DNA of 64,000 nucleotides from contig JAKVOU010000001.1 of the NCBI GenBank assembly GCA_022482625.1, forward strand, positions 2,652,784-2,716,783, read 5' to 3'. The notes beneath the pieces were generated by a model. It saw nothing but the letters and a program-made list of their open reading frames with translations, ran no database searches and was not told where the DNA came from. Position 1 is the first letter of the stretch. Each line of letters starts with the position of its first letter. Of the stretch, positions 37,203 through 46,917 are shown piece by piece. This DNA comes from Spirochaetia bacterium (lineage in GTDB: Bacteria; Spirochaetota; Spirochaetia; Sphaerochaetales; Sphaerochaetaceae). A program made the translations under genes and the position numbers.

Positions 37203-40200
37203 ATGCCAAATAGTCAAGAAACTTTTTTAGCCCAAACCTATAGTGATGCATGGTCAGATTATTTGTTTTCTCTCGAAAAAAAAACTTTTCCAACTTGGAA
37301 TTGGATTATCATTACAGCAGCTAATAATAGACAAGCAGAATCGTATCGTATTCAAATGAACTATAATGAAGCTACAGGGTGTCTTCCAAAATCGGTGAAA
37401 TGGGCTATTGTTCCCGATGTTAATGGCGAGCGCATTGGTTCTGGTGGTGCGACATTAAATGTGTTTAAGTATATTATTGAACACGATAATATCGATTCTT
37501 TATTAAAAGGAAAAATTTTAATTATTCACTCTGGGGGAGATAGTAAACGTATTCCCCAATATTCTGCATGTGGTAAATTGTTTGCTCCGGTTCCTCGAAA
37601 GTTACCTAATAACAAGCGTGCAACAATTTTTGATGAATTACTAATTGCCGTATCAGGTGTCCCTTCTAGAATGATTTCAGGAGTTTTAGTATTACCAGGT
37701 GACACTGATTTGCTTTTTAATCCTCTCCAACTTGATTTGCATGATTGTGATGCAGCAGCTTTCTCAATGAAAGCCAGCGTTGCTGAGGGAACAGAGCATG
37801 GTGTTTTTGTAAATGGCAAGAATGGCAATGTATTCAGTTTTCTGCATAAGCAGTCAGAAGAAATTTTAAAGGCAGAAGGTGCGGTGGATACATATAATCA
37901 AGTTGATATAGATACTGGTTGTATTTGGATGGGAAATAATTTGGTGAGAGCTCTTTTAGCATTAATTACTAAGAACAACAAAATTGATGATTATTTGTTT
38001 TCTACTTTTGTGAATTCTAAAGTTGTATTAAGTTATTATGCAGATTTCCTGTACCCTTTAGCGGAAAAGGCTACTCTATCTGCATATTACAAAGAAACCC
38101 CAGAAGGAATCTTTTGCGAAGAATTGCAGAAATGTCGTACTATAATTTGGAATATTTTGCATAAAAAATGCTTTTTAAAATTAATTCGATTAAATCCAGC
38201 AGGTTATATTCATTTTGGCATAACTCAAGAGATGTTTGATTTGTTTGTGAATAACATTAATCAATATAAGTTTCTTGGTTGGCAAAAACAAGTTATTTGT
38301 AATTTGCATTCTAATGCTATCGGTGCTGCAAATAATAGTTATATTGATCCTCTTGCTTGCATATCCTCAAATTCATATATTGAGGATTCAGTTATTGGTA
38401 AACAATGTATAATCGAAAATGGTAGTATAATTTCATGCCTCAAATTGGAAAATCAACACATACCAAGTAATATAGTGTTGCATTGTCTGAAATTAAAAAA
38501 TGGAAAATTTGTATGCCGAATTTATGGTAGAGAGGATAATCCCAAAAGTTCTATGAGTGGAGTTTTTCTTGGACAATCGTTGCAGTCAATAATACATCAA
38601 TATGCTCTACAACCTCAAGACATATGGAATGATGCTGTTCCCTCTATTTGGAATGCTTTACTTTATCCAGAAGCGGATAGCTCCAGAGAGGCTCTTTCAT
38701 TATCACTGTTGCTTTATCATATGGCAAAGGGAACTGCTACATTTGAGGAAGTTGCTGTATGGAAAAAAAGGACTAGATATTCTTTAAAAACTAGTTTTGT
38801 TCAAGCTGATGTTGCAGCTATTTTGGGATGGAGGCGGAAAGTTGAAAATTATGTTCGTGCAACAGAATGTATCCAAGATATTTTGGTGGGTAAACAACAA
38901 AAAGATTGTATTAAATTTTTAAGTCAAGATGTTAGATTAAAAGAGCAAATTCTTATTCTGAAAAACCATGCAAAAATATCTCCTTTTCCATTGAATATGC
39001 GTCTTTATTTGGCAATATCTGAACTTGATAAAATGAAATTGAATTACATCGATGATGACTTTACAACGGAAGATTATGAAACTAAAGCATATGAGTGTAT
39101 TAAAAAGGTTATTATACAAGATATAACTACTCGTTATCCCTTCATTTTCAAAAGAGAGAAACTAAGAAAGAAAGTAACCATTGAACTTCCTGTTAGGTTA
39201 AATTTTTGTGGTAGCCCAACTGATGCGGCTCCATATTGCCTTGAACATGGAGGAACAATGCTTGATAGTGCGATGCTTGTAAAAGGGAAAAAGCCAATAA
39301 AGGCAGTTGCTAGAATTACTAATGAAAAAGCTATTACATTCAAAAGCTTTGATCTTGGATTAGAGGAAGATTATACTAATATTGAAGAAATAAGAAATTG
39401 TGGTGATCCTTCTGATCCATTTGCTTTGCATAAAGCTGTGCTTATTTCAAGTGGTGTTATTTCTAAGGATTTCAATGATATTAATGACTTATACGAGCAA
39501 TATGGCGGTGGAATATATTTATCTACATCGGCAAATCTTCCAAAAGGTTCAGGGTTGGGAACAAGCAGTATTCTTGCAGCGGCGGGGATAAAAGCAGTTC
39601 ATCAGTTACTTAATCAAGATGATAGCAATGATTCTGTTTTTGCGCAGGTTTTTGCTGCTGAACAACTGATGGCGACTGGTGGTGGTTGGCAAGATCAAGC
39701 GGGCGGTGTAATTCCAGGTATTAAACTTATTCGCTCGTTGCCTGGTATAAACCAGAAGTTGTTTATTAATCCGGTGGTTTTGCCGAAATCTACAGTTCAG
39801 GATTTACAAGAGAGACTTGTTTTGATTTTTTCTGGGCAGCGACGTCTAGCAAGGAACGTTTTAAGAGAAGAAATGAATCAAACAATTAGGAATGACAAAA
39901 AATCATTACAGATTTTAGAAAAATTACAAGATATTTGTGCTTTGATGAAATTGCAACTTGAGCGTGGAAATGTAACAAGATTTGCACATTACCTAACAGA
40001 ACAATTTAAATTAGTGAAAAAATTAGACAAAGGAGCATCAAATACTTGTATTGAATATATTTTTGCTGTATGTGATGACCTAATTGATGGAAAATCAATT
40101 TGTGGTGCTGGTGGTGGAGGGTTTTTAATGGTTATATTAAAAAATAAAATTACTAAAAAGGAAATAGAGAAGCGTATTAAAGATAATTTTCGAGATTGTG

Positions 40201-40250
40201 GTGTTGAAGTTTGGGACTGTTCGCTTTATTTTGGAGAAGAAGACCAATAA
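37203..40250 (+). CDS. fkp: Bifunctional L-fucokinase / fucose-1-phosphate guanylyltransferase (Fkp-like)
   Basis: This 1015-residue protein is of Fkp length. The N-terminal pyrophosphorylase half carries GERIGSGGATLN and HSGGDSKRIPQYSACGKLFA, with a beta-helix-like middle. The C-terminal half is a GHMP kinase with LPVRLNFCGSPTDAAPY, PKGSGLGTSSILAA and GAGGGG. It phosphorylates L-fucose at C1 and makes GDP-fucose; related arabinose/fucose enzymes also use D-arabinose. AAGGAG precedes the ATG. The KdsD-like gene starts 3 bp after its stop, so the two are almost certainly co-translated. Confidence 0.88.
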   Translation: MPNSQETFLAQTYSDAWSDYLFSLEKKTFPTWNWIIITAANNRQAESYRIQMNYNEATGCLPKSVKWAIVPDVNGERIGSGGATLNVFKYIIEHDNIDSLLKGKILIIHSGGDSKRIPQYSACGKLFAPVPRKLPNNKRATIFDELLIAVSGVPSRMISGVLVLPGDTDLLFNPLQLDLHDCDAAAFSMKASVAEGTEHGVFVNGKNGNVFSFLHKQSEEILKAEGAVDTYNQVDIDTGCIWMGNNLVRALLALITKNNKIDDYLFSTFVNSKVVLSYYADFLYPLAEKATLSAYYKETPEGIFCEELQKCRTIIWNILHKKCFLKLIRLNPAGYIHFGITQEMFDLFVNNINQYKFLGWQKQVICNLHSNAIGAANNSYIDPLACISSNSYIEDSVIGKQCIIENGSIISCLKLENQHIPSNIVLHCLKLKNGKFVCRIYGREDNPKSSMSGVFLGQSLQSIIHQYALQPQDIWNDAVPSIWNALLYPEADSSREALSLSLLLYHMAKGTATFEEVAVWKKRTRYSLKTSFVQADVAAILGWRRKVENYVRATECIQDILVGKQQKDCIKFLSQDVRLKEQILILKNHAKISPFPLNMRLYLAISELDKMKLNYIDDDFTTEDYETKAYECIKKVIIQDITTRYPFIFKREKLRKKVTIELPVRLNFCGSPTDAAPYCLEHGGTMLDSAMLVKGKKPIKAVARITNEKAITFKSFDLGLEEDYTNIEEIRNCGDPSDPFALHKAVLISSGVISKDFNDINDLYEQYGGGIYLSTSANLPKGSGLGTSSILAAAGIKAVHQLLNQDDSNDSVFAQVFAAEQLMATGGGWQDQAGGVIPGIKLIRSLPGINQKLFINPVVLPKSTVQDLQERLVLIFSGQRRLARNVLREEMNQTIRNDKKSLQILEKLQDICALMKLQLERGNVTRFAHYLTEQFKLVKKLDKGASNTCIEYIFAVCDDLIDGKSICGAGGGGFLMVILKNKITKKEIEKRIKDNFRDCGVEVWDCSLYFGEEDQ

Positions 40251-40253
40251 ATT

Positions 40254-41222
40254 ATGGATTCAAAAGAACTAACTATAGCTAAACAAGTATTCTCTACTGA
40301 AATAGCTGGGCTAAAGAAAATTAGAGACAATTTAGGTACTAGTTTTCTTGCTATTATCACTTTAATTTTAAACTGTCAAGGAAAGATAATTCTCATTGGA
40401 ATGGGAAAAAGTGGGCATGTAGCCCGAAAAATAGCAGCAACGATGTCAAGTCTTGGAAGCTGTGCTATTAGTTTACATCCAGGGGAATGTATGCATGGCG
40501 ATTTGGGGATGATTCAGAAGCAAGATTTAATCATTCTTATCAGTTATAGTGGCGAAAGCGAGGAAATAATACGTATTATACCTAATATTCGAATGATTGG
40601 ATCAACAATAATTGGTATTACTAGTAATAAAAATTCTACTGTTGCCCAAAAGGTAGATGTTGTTCAAATATTTGAAGATGTTCATGAAGCTTGCCATTTA
40701 GGTCTTGCGCCGACAACAAGTACGACAATAGCAATGGTATATGGTGATGCATTGGCTGTGACAGTTTCTATTTTAAAGGGGTTTGATAAAAAAGATTTTG
40801 GACTTTTACACCCAGCTGGTTCTTTAGGAAAACGTTTAACAATTCGTGCTGTTGATTTAATGCATGCAGTACCTACTCAACAAATATTACATATGGATTC
40901 GTTCCTTTCTGATGCTTTGATGGTAATGATAGAAAGCGGAATGGAAATAATAACTATTTCCGATGAAAAAGAAAAAATAATTGGAATAATAGATGAAAAA
41001 ACAATCAAGAGTGCTCTTATTTCAGGAATTGATATTTATTCACAAACAGTAAGTTGCTATATTAGGAAATTTCCTATTTTTATGGATGTTTCGGCAATGG
41101 CGATAGATGCTTTAACTATAATGAATGAAAACGACCTTACTTCGATACCTATTGTTAATGAAGAACGAGTAATAGGCATAATTAAAAAAACAGATATTTT
41201 AAAAGTTGGGATATGTCAATGA
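40254..41222 (+). CDS. kdsD: KdsD/KpsF/GutQ-type arabinose-5-phosphate isomerase
   Basis: This 322-residue protein has an N-terminal SIS domain (GMGKSGHVARKIAATMSSLG, HPGECMHGDLGM, LGLAPTTSTTIAMVYGDALA, HPAGSLGKRL) and two C-terminal CBS domains (about residues 205-320). This is the standard layout of arabinose-5-phosphate isomerases, which convert ribulose 5-phosphate to D-arabinose 5-phosphate, usually for Kdo synthesis. No kdsA, kdsB or kdsC is present in the window, and the gene is coupled to fkp and a HAD gene. A role in D-arabinose supply is therefore possible. Confidence 0.85.
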   Translation: MDSKELTIAKQVFSTEIAGLKKIRDNLGTSFLAIITLILNCQGKIILIGMGKSGHVARKIAATMSSLGSCAISLHPGECMHGDLGMIQKQDLIILISYSGESEEIIRIIPNIRMIGSTIIGITSNKNSTVAQKVDVVQIFEDVHEACHLGLAPTTSTTIAMVYGDALAVTVSILKGFDKKDFGLLHPAGSLGKRLTIRAVDLMHAVPTQQILHMDSFLSDALMVMIESGMEIITISDEKEKIIGIIDEKTIKSALISGIDIYSQTVSCYIRKFPIFMDVSAMAIDALTIMNENDLTSIPIVNEERVIGIIKKTDILKVGICQ

Positions 41223-42031
41223 TAAATAGCTTTAGATTATTAGCATTGGACTTAGATGGAACGTTAACGAACTCAGAAAAGCAAATAACTGCAAAAACAT
41301 TTGAGGTCGTTACAAAAGTTCTACAATTGGGAGTTAATATTGTTCTTGCTTCTGGTAGACCTGTTTTAGGAATTAATCCTATAGCGAAACAATTACAATT
41401 ATATCGTTTAGGTGGTTTTATTCTTGCTAATAATGGTGGATACGTACTCGATTGTAAAAAAAGGAAAATAGTATCAGAACAATTAATTTCTCAAATATAT
41501 TATTCTGAAATATGCTCTATGGCAAGAGCTTATAATATTCAGCCTTTAACTTATAATGAAAAAGGTGTACTTGCTGAGTCCTTAGTTGATCCTTATATTC
41601 AAAAAGAAGCTTTTAACAATGGAACAATTATTCAAAAAGTAGATTGTCTTGAAAATTCTATTTCAAAAGAAGTTCCTAAATTTATGATTGTTGGAAACCC
41701 TAGATTAATAGAAAAAGCGCTGAATCCTATCAAAAAGCATTTTTCAGGTGTTTTAAATGTGTTTTTATCTGAGCCTTATTTCATTGAGATTGTACCTTTA
41801 GGTGTTGAAAAAGCTCATTCATTACATAAGTTATTAATTTATCTTGGCTTGAGAAGAGAAAATCTTATAGCAATCGGCGATGGTTTAAATGATTTACCTA
41901 TGTTAAAATATGCAGGTTTTTCAATTGCTATGGGAAATGCTTGCGATACGGTAAAAGAGAATGTGAATGCTGTTACTCGTTCTAATGATGAAGATGGTGT
42001 TGCTTTTGCATTAGAGAAATTTATTTTATAA
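41213..42031 (+). CDS. Cof-type HAD-IIB sugar phosphatase
   Basis: This protein of about 270 residues starts at ATG 41213; ATG 41219, which overlaps the kdsD stop as ATGA, is equally likely. It has HAD motif I ALDLDGTLTNSE, a C2B cap and motif IV GDGLNDLPMLKYAGF, as in Cof-type phosphatases of sugar phosphates. It is not a KdsC-type phosphatase, which lacks such a cap. Its coupling to the isomerase suggests that it removes the 5-phosphate from a pentose phosphate, which is inference. Confidence 0.82.
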   Translation: MSMINSFRLLALDLDGTLTNSEKQITAKTFEVVTKVLQLGVNIVLASGRPVLGINPIAKQLQLYRLGGFILANNGGYVLDCKKRKIVSEQLISQIYYSEICSMARAYNIQPLTYNEKGVLAESLVDPYIQKEAFNNGTIIQKVDCLENSISKEVPKFMIVGNPRLIEKALNPIKKHFSGVLNVFLSEPYFIEIVPLGVEKAHSLHKLLIYLGLRRENLIAIGDGLNDLPMLKYAGFSIAMGNACDTVKENVNAVTRSNDEDGVAFALEKFIL

Positions 42032-42069
42032 ACCTTTCTTATTTTATAACTGTACTATATTAATTAATG

Positions 42070-42115
42070 GTTTCCCAAATCTCAACACTATATAGTGCCT
42101 CAGACAGGGAAACCG
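42070..42115 (+). terminator. Nested hairpin at the end of the fkp-kdsD-HAD operon
   Basis: The outer arms GGTTTCCC (42070-42077) and GGGAAACC (42108-42115) enclose a palindrome CACTATATAGTG (42087-42098). The position, 40 bp after the HAD stop, fits transcript termination or 3'-end protection. No T run follows. Confidence 0.45.
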
Positions 42116-42195
42116 TCATAGTCTATTGGACTGGCGACGTAAGGTGGACTGGATTGTCAAGACACTTTTCTCTTGGGAAATAAGCTTTTGCCTCC

Positions 42196-42984
42196 TTATG
42201 CAATCTGTATCTTCACTAGCCTGTCAGGCCGGTAATAGGCCTTCGGGCTCTTGTAGCCCAGTGATTGGTGCGGCCTCTCATCGTTGTAGTAGGCGATGTA
42301 CTTCCTCAGTGCCTTCCTCAGGTCCCTGGGACCTGCATAGGCATTGAGGTATATCTCCTCATACTTCAGCGTCCTGAAGAACCGTTCCACGAAGATGTTG
42401 TCCAGCGCCCTGCGCCTGCCGTCCATGCTGATCCTGATGCCGTTGCCTTCCAGCAGCGCGGTATAGTCGGCATTGGTGAAATGGGCACCCTGGTCGCTGT
42501 TCTGTATCTCTGGCACCCTCACCGCGTAGGCCCGTTCCAGGCAGGCCAGCACGAATTCCTTCTCCAGCGTGCTGGAGAGCTCCCAGCCGACCACATACCT
42601 GCTGTAGACGTCGATGATCACGAACAGGTACATGTAGCCCCTGCTCATGCGGATGTAGGTGATGTCCACCGCCCATACCTGGTCTGGCCTGGTCACCGCA
42701 AGCCCCTTCAGCAGGTAGGGCCGGGTATATTGCCGCTGGTACAGCCTGCTCAGGTTCCGTCCCGGGCAGACGGCACGTATGCCCATCCTGTGCATCAGGT
42801 GCAGCACATGCTCCCTGCCTATGGCAAAGCCTTCCGCTTTCAGCACGGCATGTATCCTGCGGCAGCCATAGTACGGATGGGCCGTGTAGATTTCGTCCAT
42901 CCGGTTCATGGCTTCTATCTCCCGCAACTCACGCCTGCCTGGTTCCTTTGCCTTGCCTGTCCGATAAAGGCTTGTCCTGTTCAC
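42196..42984 (-). CDS. IS3 OrfB integrase-type transposase
   Basis: The 262-residue frame (GTG start; the frame continues upstream into the orfA overlap) has the HTH_21 region YYGCRRIHAVLKAEGF and an rve core. The DDE residues are the Asp in VWAVDITYI, the Asp in NSDQGAHF and the Glu in NIFVERFFR. It is normally made as an OrfAB fusion. Intact. Confidence 0.88.
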   Translation of the reverse strand: MNRTSLYRTGKAKEPGRRELREIEAMNRMDEIYTAHPYYGCRRIHAVLKAEGFAIGREHVLHLMHRMGIRAVCPGRNLSRLYQRQYTRPYLLKGLAVTRPDQVWAVDITYIRMSRGYMYLFVIIDVYSRYVVGWELSSTLEKEFVLACLERAYAVRVPEIQNSDQGAHFTNADYTALLEGNGIRISMDGRRRALDNIFVERFFRTLKYEEIYLNAYAGPRDLRKALRKYIAYYNDERPHQSLGYKSPKAYYRPDRLVKIQIA

Positions 42985-43054
42985 TTCCAGTAGTTGTGCC
43001 TGCCTGGAAACCGATATTCTTTTCTCATCCGGATCGTACAGGGCCAGCCGTTCC

Positions 43055-43357
43055 TCAGTGTTGCTTCCCGAGGCCAGATTTTCCCCCCAGAGGGTTCAGC
43101 TCGTAGTTGAGCCCTCCGATGATCTTCTGGTACCGGTCTTCCTTTTCCTGCAGCTCCTTCCTCAGCTTTGCCTCGCCGTCCTTGCGGCGGCCGAAGAGGT
43201 CAGGGGCATGCCTGGCGAACTCTCGCTTCCACAGGCTCACCATCTGCGGGTTGAGCTGGTAGCGGGCCGCAATCTGGTTGACGGTCTCGGTTTCCCTGAG
43301 CACTTCCATCACGATCTTGGCCTTGAATTCCGGAGTGTACCTGTTTCGTCTTTCCAT
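43055..43357 (-). CDS. IS3 OrfA HTH protein
   Basis: This 100-residue protein has the transposase-8 HTH (RNRYTPEFKAKIVMEVLRET, then IAARYQLNPQMVSLWKREF) and a C-terminal coiled coil (KDGEAKLRKELQEKEDRY). It binds IS ends and controls frameshift product levels. Intact. Confidence 0.88.
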   Translation of the reverse strand: MERRNRYTPEFKAKIVMEVLRETETVNQIAARYQLNPQMVSLWKREFARHAPDLFGRRKDGEAKLRKELQEKEDRYQKIIGGLNYELNPLGGKSGLGKQH

Positions 43358-43507
43358 GGTTTCAGTATAACTTATTTCTCACTGGAAATCTGTCTCATTT
43401 TCCCAGTACATTATACTTTTAGTTGGAATGATTAGGAAGAATGTCTGATAGATATAGTTATGTATGAATGATTTCTATTTTATTAGTTTGCGAATTTGTA
43501 GGAACAT

Positions 43508-44833
43508 ATGATGACAGAATCTTCAAACGTAAAAGATACATATACGATCGTAGTAGCCGGTATCGGCTACGTAGGACTGGCCAACGCCATACTGCTCAGC
43601 CAGCACAACAAGGTCTTTGCAGTGGATATCGTCCAGAAGAAGGTGGACATGATCAACAGGGGAGAAAGCCCCCTGGTCGATACTGAGATCATCGAGTACC
43701 TGCAGCACAAGAAGGAACATCGGCTTGATCTGAGTGCTACCACGGACGGTGCTTCTGTCTATCCCAAGGCAGATTTTGTCATGATATCAACACCGACCAA
43801 CTATGATCCTGAGAGAAACTATTTCGATACCAGTTCCATTGATGCCGTGATGGAACTGATCATTTCATCCTGTGCACCGGACCGGCTTCCCGTGGTCGTC
43901 ATCAAGTCTACGGTACCTGTAGGCTATACCAAGGAACTGCGGAAGAAGTACCGGTATGGGAAGATCATCTTCAGCCCTGAATTCCTGAGGGAATCGAAGG
44001 CCCTCTATGACGACCTGTATCCCAGCAGGATCATCGTGGGTGGGACAGAAGGACTGAGGGAAGAAGCTGCCGAGTTTGCCCGGTTGCTGAAAGAGGGTTC
44101 GCACAAGAGGGGAACCGGCTTCATTGATCCTGTGACAGGAAAACCAGAGGAAGATGCAGCTGTCCTGCTGATGAATTCGACTGAGGCCGAGGCCGTGAAG
44201 CTGTTTGCCAATACCTACCTTGCCCTGCGTGTCTCGTTCATGAACGAACTGGATACCTATGCGGAGGTGAGGGGACTGGATACGAAGTCGATCCTGGACG
44301 GAGTCTGCCTAGACCCGAGGATCGGCGGGCACTACAACAACCCGTCGTTCGGCTACGGCGGCTACTGTCTGCCCAAGGACAGCAAGCAGCTGCTTGCGAA
44401 CTATGACAATGTGCCGCAGAACATCATGACGGCCATCGTCGATGCCAACCGTACGCGCAAGGACTTTGTCAGTGCTTCGATACTCAGGCTTGCCGGCAGG
44501 CTTTCCGGACATGATGTGCTGAACGGTGATGCAGATGCCGTGACGGTCGGCATATACCGGCTTACAATGAAGAGCAATTCGGACAACTTCAGGCATTCCT
44601 CCATCCAGGGAGTGATGAAGCGCATCAAGGCCAAGGGCGTGAAGGTAATCGTCTGGGAGCCGACCATGCATGACGGTCCGTTTTTCGGAAGCGAAGTGTA
44701 TGATGGGGAAGACGGACATACGCTGGAAGCCTTCAAGCAGGCATGTACGGTGATCGTAGCCAACCGCTGGGATGACGAACTGAAGGACTGCAGTGACAAG
44801 GTCTACTGCAGGGATATCTTCAGGAGGGATTGA
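43508..44833 (+). CDS. ugd: UDP-glucose 6-dehydrogenase (UDP-sugar dehydrogenase)
   Basis: This 441-residue protein has the Rossmann motif [10 protein letters not shown] near the start, the central ...[15 protein letters not shown] and [11 protein letters not shown] segments, and the catalytic cysteine in GGYCLPKD (Cys287 from the first Met). It oxidises UDP-glucose to UDP-glucuronate. ATG 43508 and 43511 are both possible, with TAGGAA upstream. Its composition is that of the chromosome, not of the AT-rich island. The next gene provides the following step. Confidence 0.9.
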   Translation: MMTESSNVKDTYTIVVAGIGYVGLANAILLSQHNKVFAVDIVQKKVDMINRGESPLVDTEIIEYLQHKKEHRLDLSATTDGASVYPKADFVMISTPTNYDPERNYFDTSSIDAVMELIISSCAPDRLPVVVIKSTVPVGYTKELRKKYRYGKIIFSPEFLRESKALYDDLYPSRIIVGGTEGLREEAAEFARLLKEGSHKRGTGFIDPVTGKPEEDAAVLLMNSTEAEAVKLFANTYLALRVSFMNELDTYAEVRGLDTKSILDGVCLDPRIGGHYNNPSFGYGGYCLPKDSKQLLANYDNVPQNIMTAIVDANRTRKDFVSASILRLAGRLSGHDVLNGDADAVTVGIYRLTMKSNSDNFRHSSIQGVMKRIKAKGVKVIVWEPTMHDGPFFGSEVYDGEDGHTLEAFKQACTVIVANRWDDELKDCSDKVYCRDIFRRD

Positions 44834-44922
44834 ATGCTGGCTGTTGCCAGCCAGGCCTTGGCATGGTATCGTAAGCAGACGCATCGGCATGCCTGCCGGA
44901 TTGCCAGAAGAGAACAAGAAGA

Positions 44923-45933
44923 ATGAACAGGACTATACTTATCACCGGCGCTGCCGGTTTTATCGGATTCCATGTTGCAAAAGCATTGCTGGAACAAGAC
45001 AAGGACATTGCTGTCATCGGTTATGACAACGTAAATGATTATTATGACCCGTCCCTGAAGGAAGACCGTCTCAGATTATTGGCACCTTATGCCAATTTTA
45101 CCTTCATACGTGCAGACCTGGCTGACAAGGACAAGGTTGACGAGACGTTCAAGACTTATAGGCCTTCGATCGTATTGAACCTGGCAGCCCAGGCAGGTGT
45201 CAGGTATTCCATTACGAATCCTGATGCCTACATACAGTCGAACATCATCGGATTTTACAATATCCTGGAGGCCTGCAGGCATTCCCTGAAGGGTGAAGTG
45301 CCGGTAGAGCATCTCGTCTATGCCTCCAGCTCTTCTGTCTATGGGCTCAACAGCAAGGTGCCTTTCAGTACCGAGGATAAAGTCGACCAGCCTGTATCCT
45401 TATATGCTGCAACAAAGAAATCGAACGAACTGCTTGCCCATGCCTATACCCATCTCTATCACTTTCCGACTACCGGCCTGAGGTTCTTCACTGTCTATGG
45501 GCCATGGGGCAGGCCTGACATGGCTTACTTCAAGTTCACCAACAGGATTGTAAAAGGTGAACCTGTACAGATATACAACTATGGGGACATGTGGCGCGAC
45601 TTTACCTACATAGATGACATCGTGAAGGGTATACTGTCCATCCTACCGCATCCGCCTGTTGCAAACAGCAACGGAGGCAGGTACAAGGTCTATAACATCG
45701 GCAACAACAAACCTGAGAAGATCATGGATTACTTCAAGGTGCTGGAGGATTCCCTGGAAATGAAGATGAAAGTCGAATTCCTGCCGATGCAGCCTGGGGA
45801 TGTCTACAAGACCTATGCAGACGTGGATGACCTTATCAAGGATTTCGGTTTCAAGCCGAGTACTACCATTGAGGAAGGTCTTGCAAAGTTTGTGGCTTGG
45901 TACAAGGAATATTATCATTATCCTTGTAAATAG
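44923..45933 (+). CDS. UDP-glucuronate 4-epimerase
   Basis: This 336-residue extended SDR has GAAGFIG (residues 9-15) and the catalytic YAATKKSNE (Tyr-x3-Lys). NDYYDPSLKEDRL and GPWGRPDMA are typical of UDP-glucuronate 4-epimerases. It makes UDP-galacturonate from the product of the dehydrogenase 90 bp upstream. AGAAGAA lies before the ATG. The pair probably supplies an acidic sugar for the surface polysaccharide. Confidence 0.9.
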   Translation: MNRTILITGAAGFIGFHVAKALLEQDKDIAVIGYDNVNDYYDPSLKEDRLRLLAPYANFTFIRADLADKDKVDETFKTYRPSIVLNLAAQAGVRYSITNPDAYIQSNIIGFYNILEACRHSLKGEVPVEHLVYASSSSVYGLNSKVPFSTEDKVDQPVSLYAATKKSNELLAHAYTHLYHFPTTGLRFFTVYGPWGRPDMAYFKFTNRIVKGEPVQIYNYGDMWRDFTYIDDIVKGILSILPHPPVANSNGGRYKVYNIGNNKPEKIMDYFKVLEDSLEMKMKVEFLPMQPGDVYKTYADVDDLIKDFGFKPSTTIEEGLAKFVAWYKEYYHYPCK

Positions 45934-46281
45934 TGAAAATAGATAAATTGGTGTTTATATATACCGAATAGAAACCTATAAATGAAACTTTTTTCAAAGA
46001 ACAGTTTCTAATACTTGATGCTTTGAGAACAAGTTAAAACTGATTTCAACAGAGAGTTTTCTTTTTTAACTGTTTCTACTGGAATTTTTGCTATAGATTT
46101 TGTTTTTCAAAAGAAAAATATCTTTCTGCTTTTAGTGTTAGTAGATTTTCAATAGAATGACATGGTTAGCTTATCTTTTAATTCGATAATGGGTTTTTGT
46201 CTAATATCACGAGGATTGACGCTATTTAATTGTATTTGAATACATATATTCTTACTATTTTGATTGCAAGGGTAGTAGAAA
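45934..46281. other. AT-rich intergenic region
   Basis: No gene is seen. GAGGATTGACGCTATTT near 46211-46227 closely matches a stretch upstream of the gene at 57530 (57491-57507) that forms a -35 region there. No clear -10 follows here. Confidence 0.4.
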
Positions 46282-46917
46282 ATGGAATCACCAGCACTTG
46301 ACGAACTGAAACTGATCAGGAAGTCTCTTCATCATATTTCTGTGATTATTTTCTTAGGATTTCTACTTTTTATAGGACTAATCTTATACATGGTGTATGA
46401 GCAGGTTGAAACTAAGAAACAGGAAGTAGTAGAGTCAATTCCTAGCTCTGTTGACGTACAGATTACTGATGCCAAGAATACAACCTATCAGAATGGTTTG
46501 ATATCTGTCATGGTCAACTCAGTTGATCCTTCAGCTACATGGGAGTTCTTCCCATCTGATAATGGGAGAGCTGTTGTTGAAGTAAATGGGAAATTTCCCA
46601 CTACCAATGTAACTGAAGTCTTGGAAATTCTTTCTGATGAATTGCTCTTACGTACTGATGATAAATTAGCTGGCAAATTACAAAATGATGATACCGGAAA
46701 ATGGGATGCTAAGAATGTAGGATCCATATCATTCAAAATGCAATTTGTCAAAGACTATGAACATGAACACAAAACAGCATATAACCGGTATGTTCTCAGT
46801 TATTCTGAAATCGTAATCCTACTTAATGACGGTACCACCCTTACATTGCCGACTTTGACAAAAATGCCTGCTGTACTGGATGACTACATCAGAAAGTGCA
46901 TCTGGAAAACTACGTAA
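46282..46917 (+). CDS. Membrane-anchored hypothetical protein
   Basis: This 211-residue protein has one N-terminal transmembrane segment (about residues 19-39, VIIFLGFLLFIGLILYMVY) after a short basic cytoplasmic start. The rest is a soluble, probably periplasmic domain. It contains repeated Asp and Asn-rich loops but no motif that I recognise. It has its own upstream region and stands alone. Function unknown. Confidence 0.6.
   Translation: MESPALDELKLIRKSLHHISVIIFLGFLLFIGLILYMVYEQVETKKQEVVESIPSSVDVQITDAKNTTYQNGLISVMVNSVDPSATWEFFPSDNGRAVVEVNGKFPTTNVTEVLEILSDELLLRTDDKLAGKLQNDDTGKWDAKNVGSISFKMQFVKDYEHEHKTAYNRYVLSYSEIVILLNDGTTLTLPTLTKMPAVLDDYIRKCIWKTT

Larger units (their letters stand above)
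42145..43410 (-). mobile_element. Complete-looking IS3-family element
   Basis: This 1266-bp element has imperfect inverted ends, TGGACTGGATTGTCAAGACA at the left and TGTACTGGGAAAATGAGACA read inward from the right. OrfA and OrfB lie on the minus strand in overlapping frames, as in IS3 elements that make OrfAB by -1 frameshifting. It is the parent type of fragments at 22806, 25434 and 35717. I found no matching flanking duplication. Confidence 0.85.

Noticed and set aside
43411-43507. Target duplication of the complete IS3 element
   Set aside because: The bases flanking both termini were compared and no 3-5 bp match was found.
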